Below, piece after piece: positions 62,531-63,554 of a stretch of 63,554 nt of DNA (within the stretch, counting starts at the first letter, position 1; the number at the start of each line of letters is the position of its first letter). Position numbers and translations under genes: made by a program. Source of the DNA: an uncultured Anaerolineae bacterium (lineage in GTDB: Bacteria; Chloroflexota; Anaerolineae; J036; Brachytrichaceae); NCBI GenBank assembly GCA_937927775.1, contig CALBEF010000001.1:1-63554 (forward strand), given 5' to 3'. Below the pieces are notes generated by a model. That model searched no databases and was not told the origin of the DNA. It worked only from the letters and a program-made list of their open reading frames with translations.

Positions 62531-63554
62531 TTCCATAACGTGTCGAAACGACGACTCATCACAGCAGTGCGAAACGGCAAGACGTTGCTCAGGCCGGCGC
62601 GGGACCAGCGCATCCCACTCTGGCTGAAACGCGCCTTGATCTGTTTGGCGCCAGCTTCGATCGTCCCGCTGCCGATAGGCAAACCGGCAGCTTGAAAGTC
62701 ACGGTATTGCATGCGTTCGTGGTGCGTGCGGAAGTAGCCGGCTTCCACACGCAGGGTGTCGCTGCGCCGAGCATCTGAAGTGCGCTGGCGCGCTTCATCC
62801 AGGCAGTCGGCGAGGGTGCTGGCCTGTCCGTTGTAGAGCAGAGGGGTGTGTTGGCTCACCCAGGCCGCCGCCGCCTCTTCCGTGTCATGCAGGGCGTGGG
62901 CGGCCTCCCACAAGTGCGTTTTGGCGTGATACCAGTCCACAATATGGGCGCTGTCAGGAAAGTGTCGGCTGGCCAGGTTCCAAATCCACTCGGCCCCATC
63001 GGCGGTGACCGAGGTATCCGCAGCGCGATTCCAGTGCCGTGCGTCGGCCTCGGCGCTCAGCTTCTCGCCCAACGCTTCCGGCCCACCCAGGTGCCAGACA
63101 AACGATTGCCGACAGGCTTTCCGATCCGGGATCGGCGTGCCGGCGCGATTCACACGCGGCGGCGGCGATTTGTCTCCTGCGCCGGCTGGCTTGAGCGCAA
63201 CCACCTCGAACACACAGCCGATTTTCACCTCTTTCCAGCCCTCGCCGCGCACATTCACCATCGCGCCATCCAACGAAGCTCCCATCTGGCACTGGCCAGG
63301 CTCTGGCGTTTGCGGCGCGCTCAGCCTGGCGCTCGCGCTTTCGGCATCGCTTGCCTGAGCGCGCTGACCGGCCTCTTGCACCCGTCGCCAGATTGTTGTG
63401 TCCGACACCTCGACCAGCATCAACCGCTCCATCAGTTGCGCCGCCACCTCGTAGGGCAGGCACGCCCCCAGCAGCACCATTTCGCGCTCCAAACTGGCGC
63501 TGATCTGCCCCCGGATGCCCAGGCGCTCGTCCAGAGGATACCGCCCCCGGCACT
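62512..63554 (-). CDS. ISKra4-like transposase (N-terminus beyond the window)
   Basis: Open to the right window edge; at least 347 residues. The visible N-terminal part CRGRYPLDERLGIRGQIS is followed by a helix-turn-helix-like region (AAQLMERLMLVEVSDTTIWRRVQEAGQ), SLDGAMVNVRGEGWKEVKIG (first catalytic Asp), VTADGAEWIWNLASRHFPDSAHIVDWYHAKTHLW (second Asp region) and GLPIGSGTIEAGAKQIKARFSQSGMRW (catalytic Glu). These match ISKra4-type DDE transposases. The frame is intact, so the element may be active; the terminal repeats could not be fixed. Confidence 0.85.
   Translation of the reverse strand, partial: CRGRYPLDERLGIRGQISASLEREMVLLGACLPYEVAAQLMERLMLVEVSDTTIWRRVQEAGQRAQASDAESASARLSAPQTPEPGQCQMGASLDGAMVNVRGEGWKEVKIGCVFEVVALKPAGAGDKSPPPRVNRAGTPIPDRKACRQSFVWHLGGPEALGEKLSAEADARHWNRAADTSVTADGAEWIWNLASRHFPDSAHIVDWYHAKTHLWEAAHALHDTEEAAAAWVSQHTPLLYNGQASTLADCLDEARQRTSDARRSDTLRVEAGYFRTHHERMQYRDFQAAGLPIGSGTIEAGAKQIKARFSQSGMRWSRAGLSNVLPFRTAVMSRRFDTLWKAACPC

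Overview
The window is a GC-rich (roughly 60-65 %) bacterial chromosome segment with 51 supported protein genes, one weaker small ORF and no rRNA or tRNA that I can recognise. Gene content (Rex, MurE, UMF1-type MFS, META/DUF4377 lipoprotein, secreted proteins ending in a YLPV-x-R tail, intergenic CCAAAAT heptamer repeats) suggests a Chloroflexota bacterium, probably near Anaerolineae. That placement is inference; no marker was searched.

Layout. 1-12.8 kb holds housekeeping and mixed genes: a truncated ATPase/winged-helix regulator, a PrsW-type protease, murE, a membrane M28 peptidase, a DUF92 protein, a GH13 glycosidase, rpsO and pnp (with a strikingly structured leader), and a peroxiredoxin with a small HTH protein. 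12.8-27.2 kb is almost entirely minus strand and looks like a carbohydrate-use region: a GH-D clan glycosidase, a sugar ABC importer (binding protein and two permeases), a large six-hairpin glycosidase, a hydroxyacid dehydrogenase, a PIN toxin-antitoxin pair, a fumarase/aspartase-family lyase and two SDRs. 27.5-34 kb has superoxide dismutase, an EamA transporter, a GT39-like membrane protein, rex with a CPBP protease, and a META lipoprotein. 34-42 kb is a second minus-strand catabolic run (two SDRs, a sugar epimerase, a TIM-barrel protein, a UroD-like protein) preceded by two related solute-binding proteins, one fused to a VWA domain. 42-51 kb looks like a phosphate-starvation module: P-type ATPase, SqdX-like glycosyltransferase, PAP2 protein, GT2, SurE and an alkaline-phosphatase-superfamily protein. 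51-63.5 kb has a lactonase, an RNase H-like protein, an MFS transporter, MscS, a secreted subtilase, two paralogous secreted beta-helix proteins and a transposase cut by the window end.

The most interesting signals lie between the genes. (1) Tandem heptamer or octamer repeats fill many gene junctions. They contain or abut the stop codons of at least eight genes and in three places are translated inside a gene. (2) TTAA-centred 11-bp direct repeats, resembling PhoB/PhoP/SphR boxes, lie in the intergenic regions around 42.2, 43.4, 48.6, 48.7 and 62.4 kb; several have a -10-like hexamer exactly 15 bp from the last TTAA. They imply a Pho-like regulon joining lipid remodelling and phosphate scavenging. 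(3) The pnp leader folds into a multibranch structure of about 100 nt. (4) Many genes without a Shine-Dalgarno have a -10 hexamer 6-13 nt before the start codon, suggesting frequent leaderless mRNAs. (5) All three secreted, non-lipidated proteins end in a similar short C-terminal motif.
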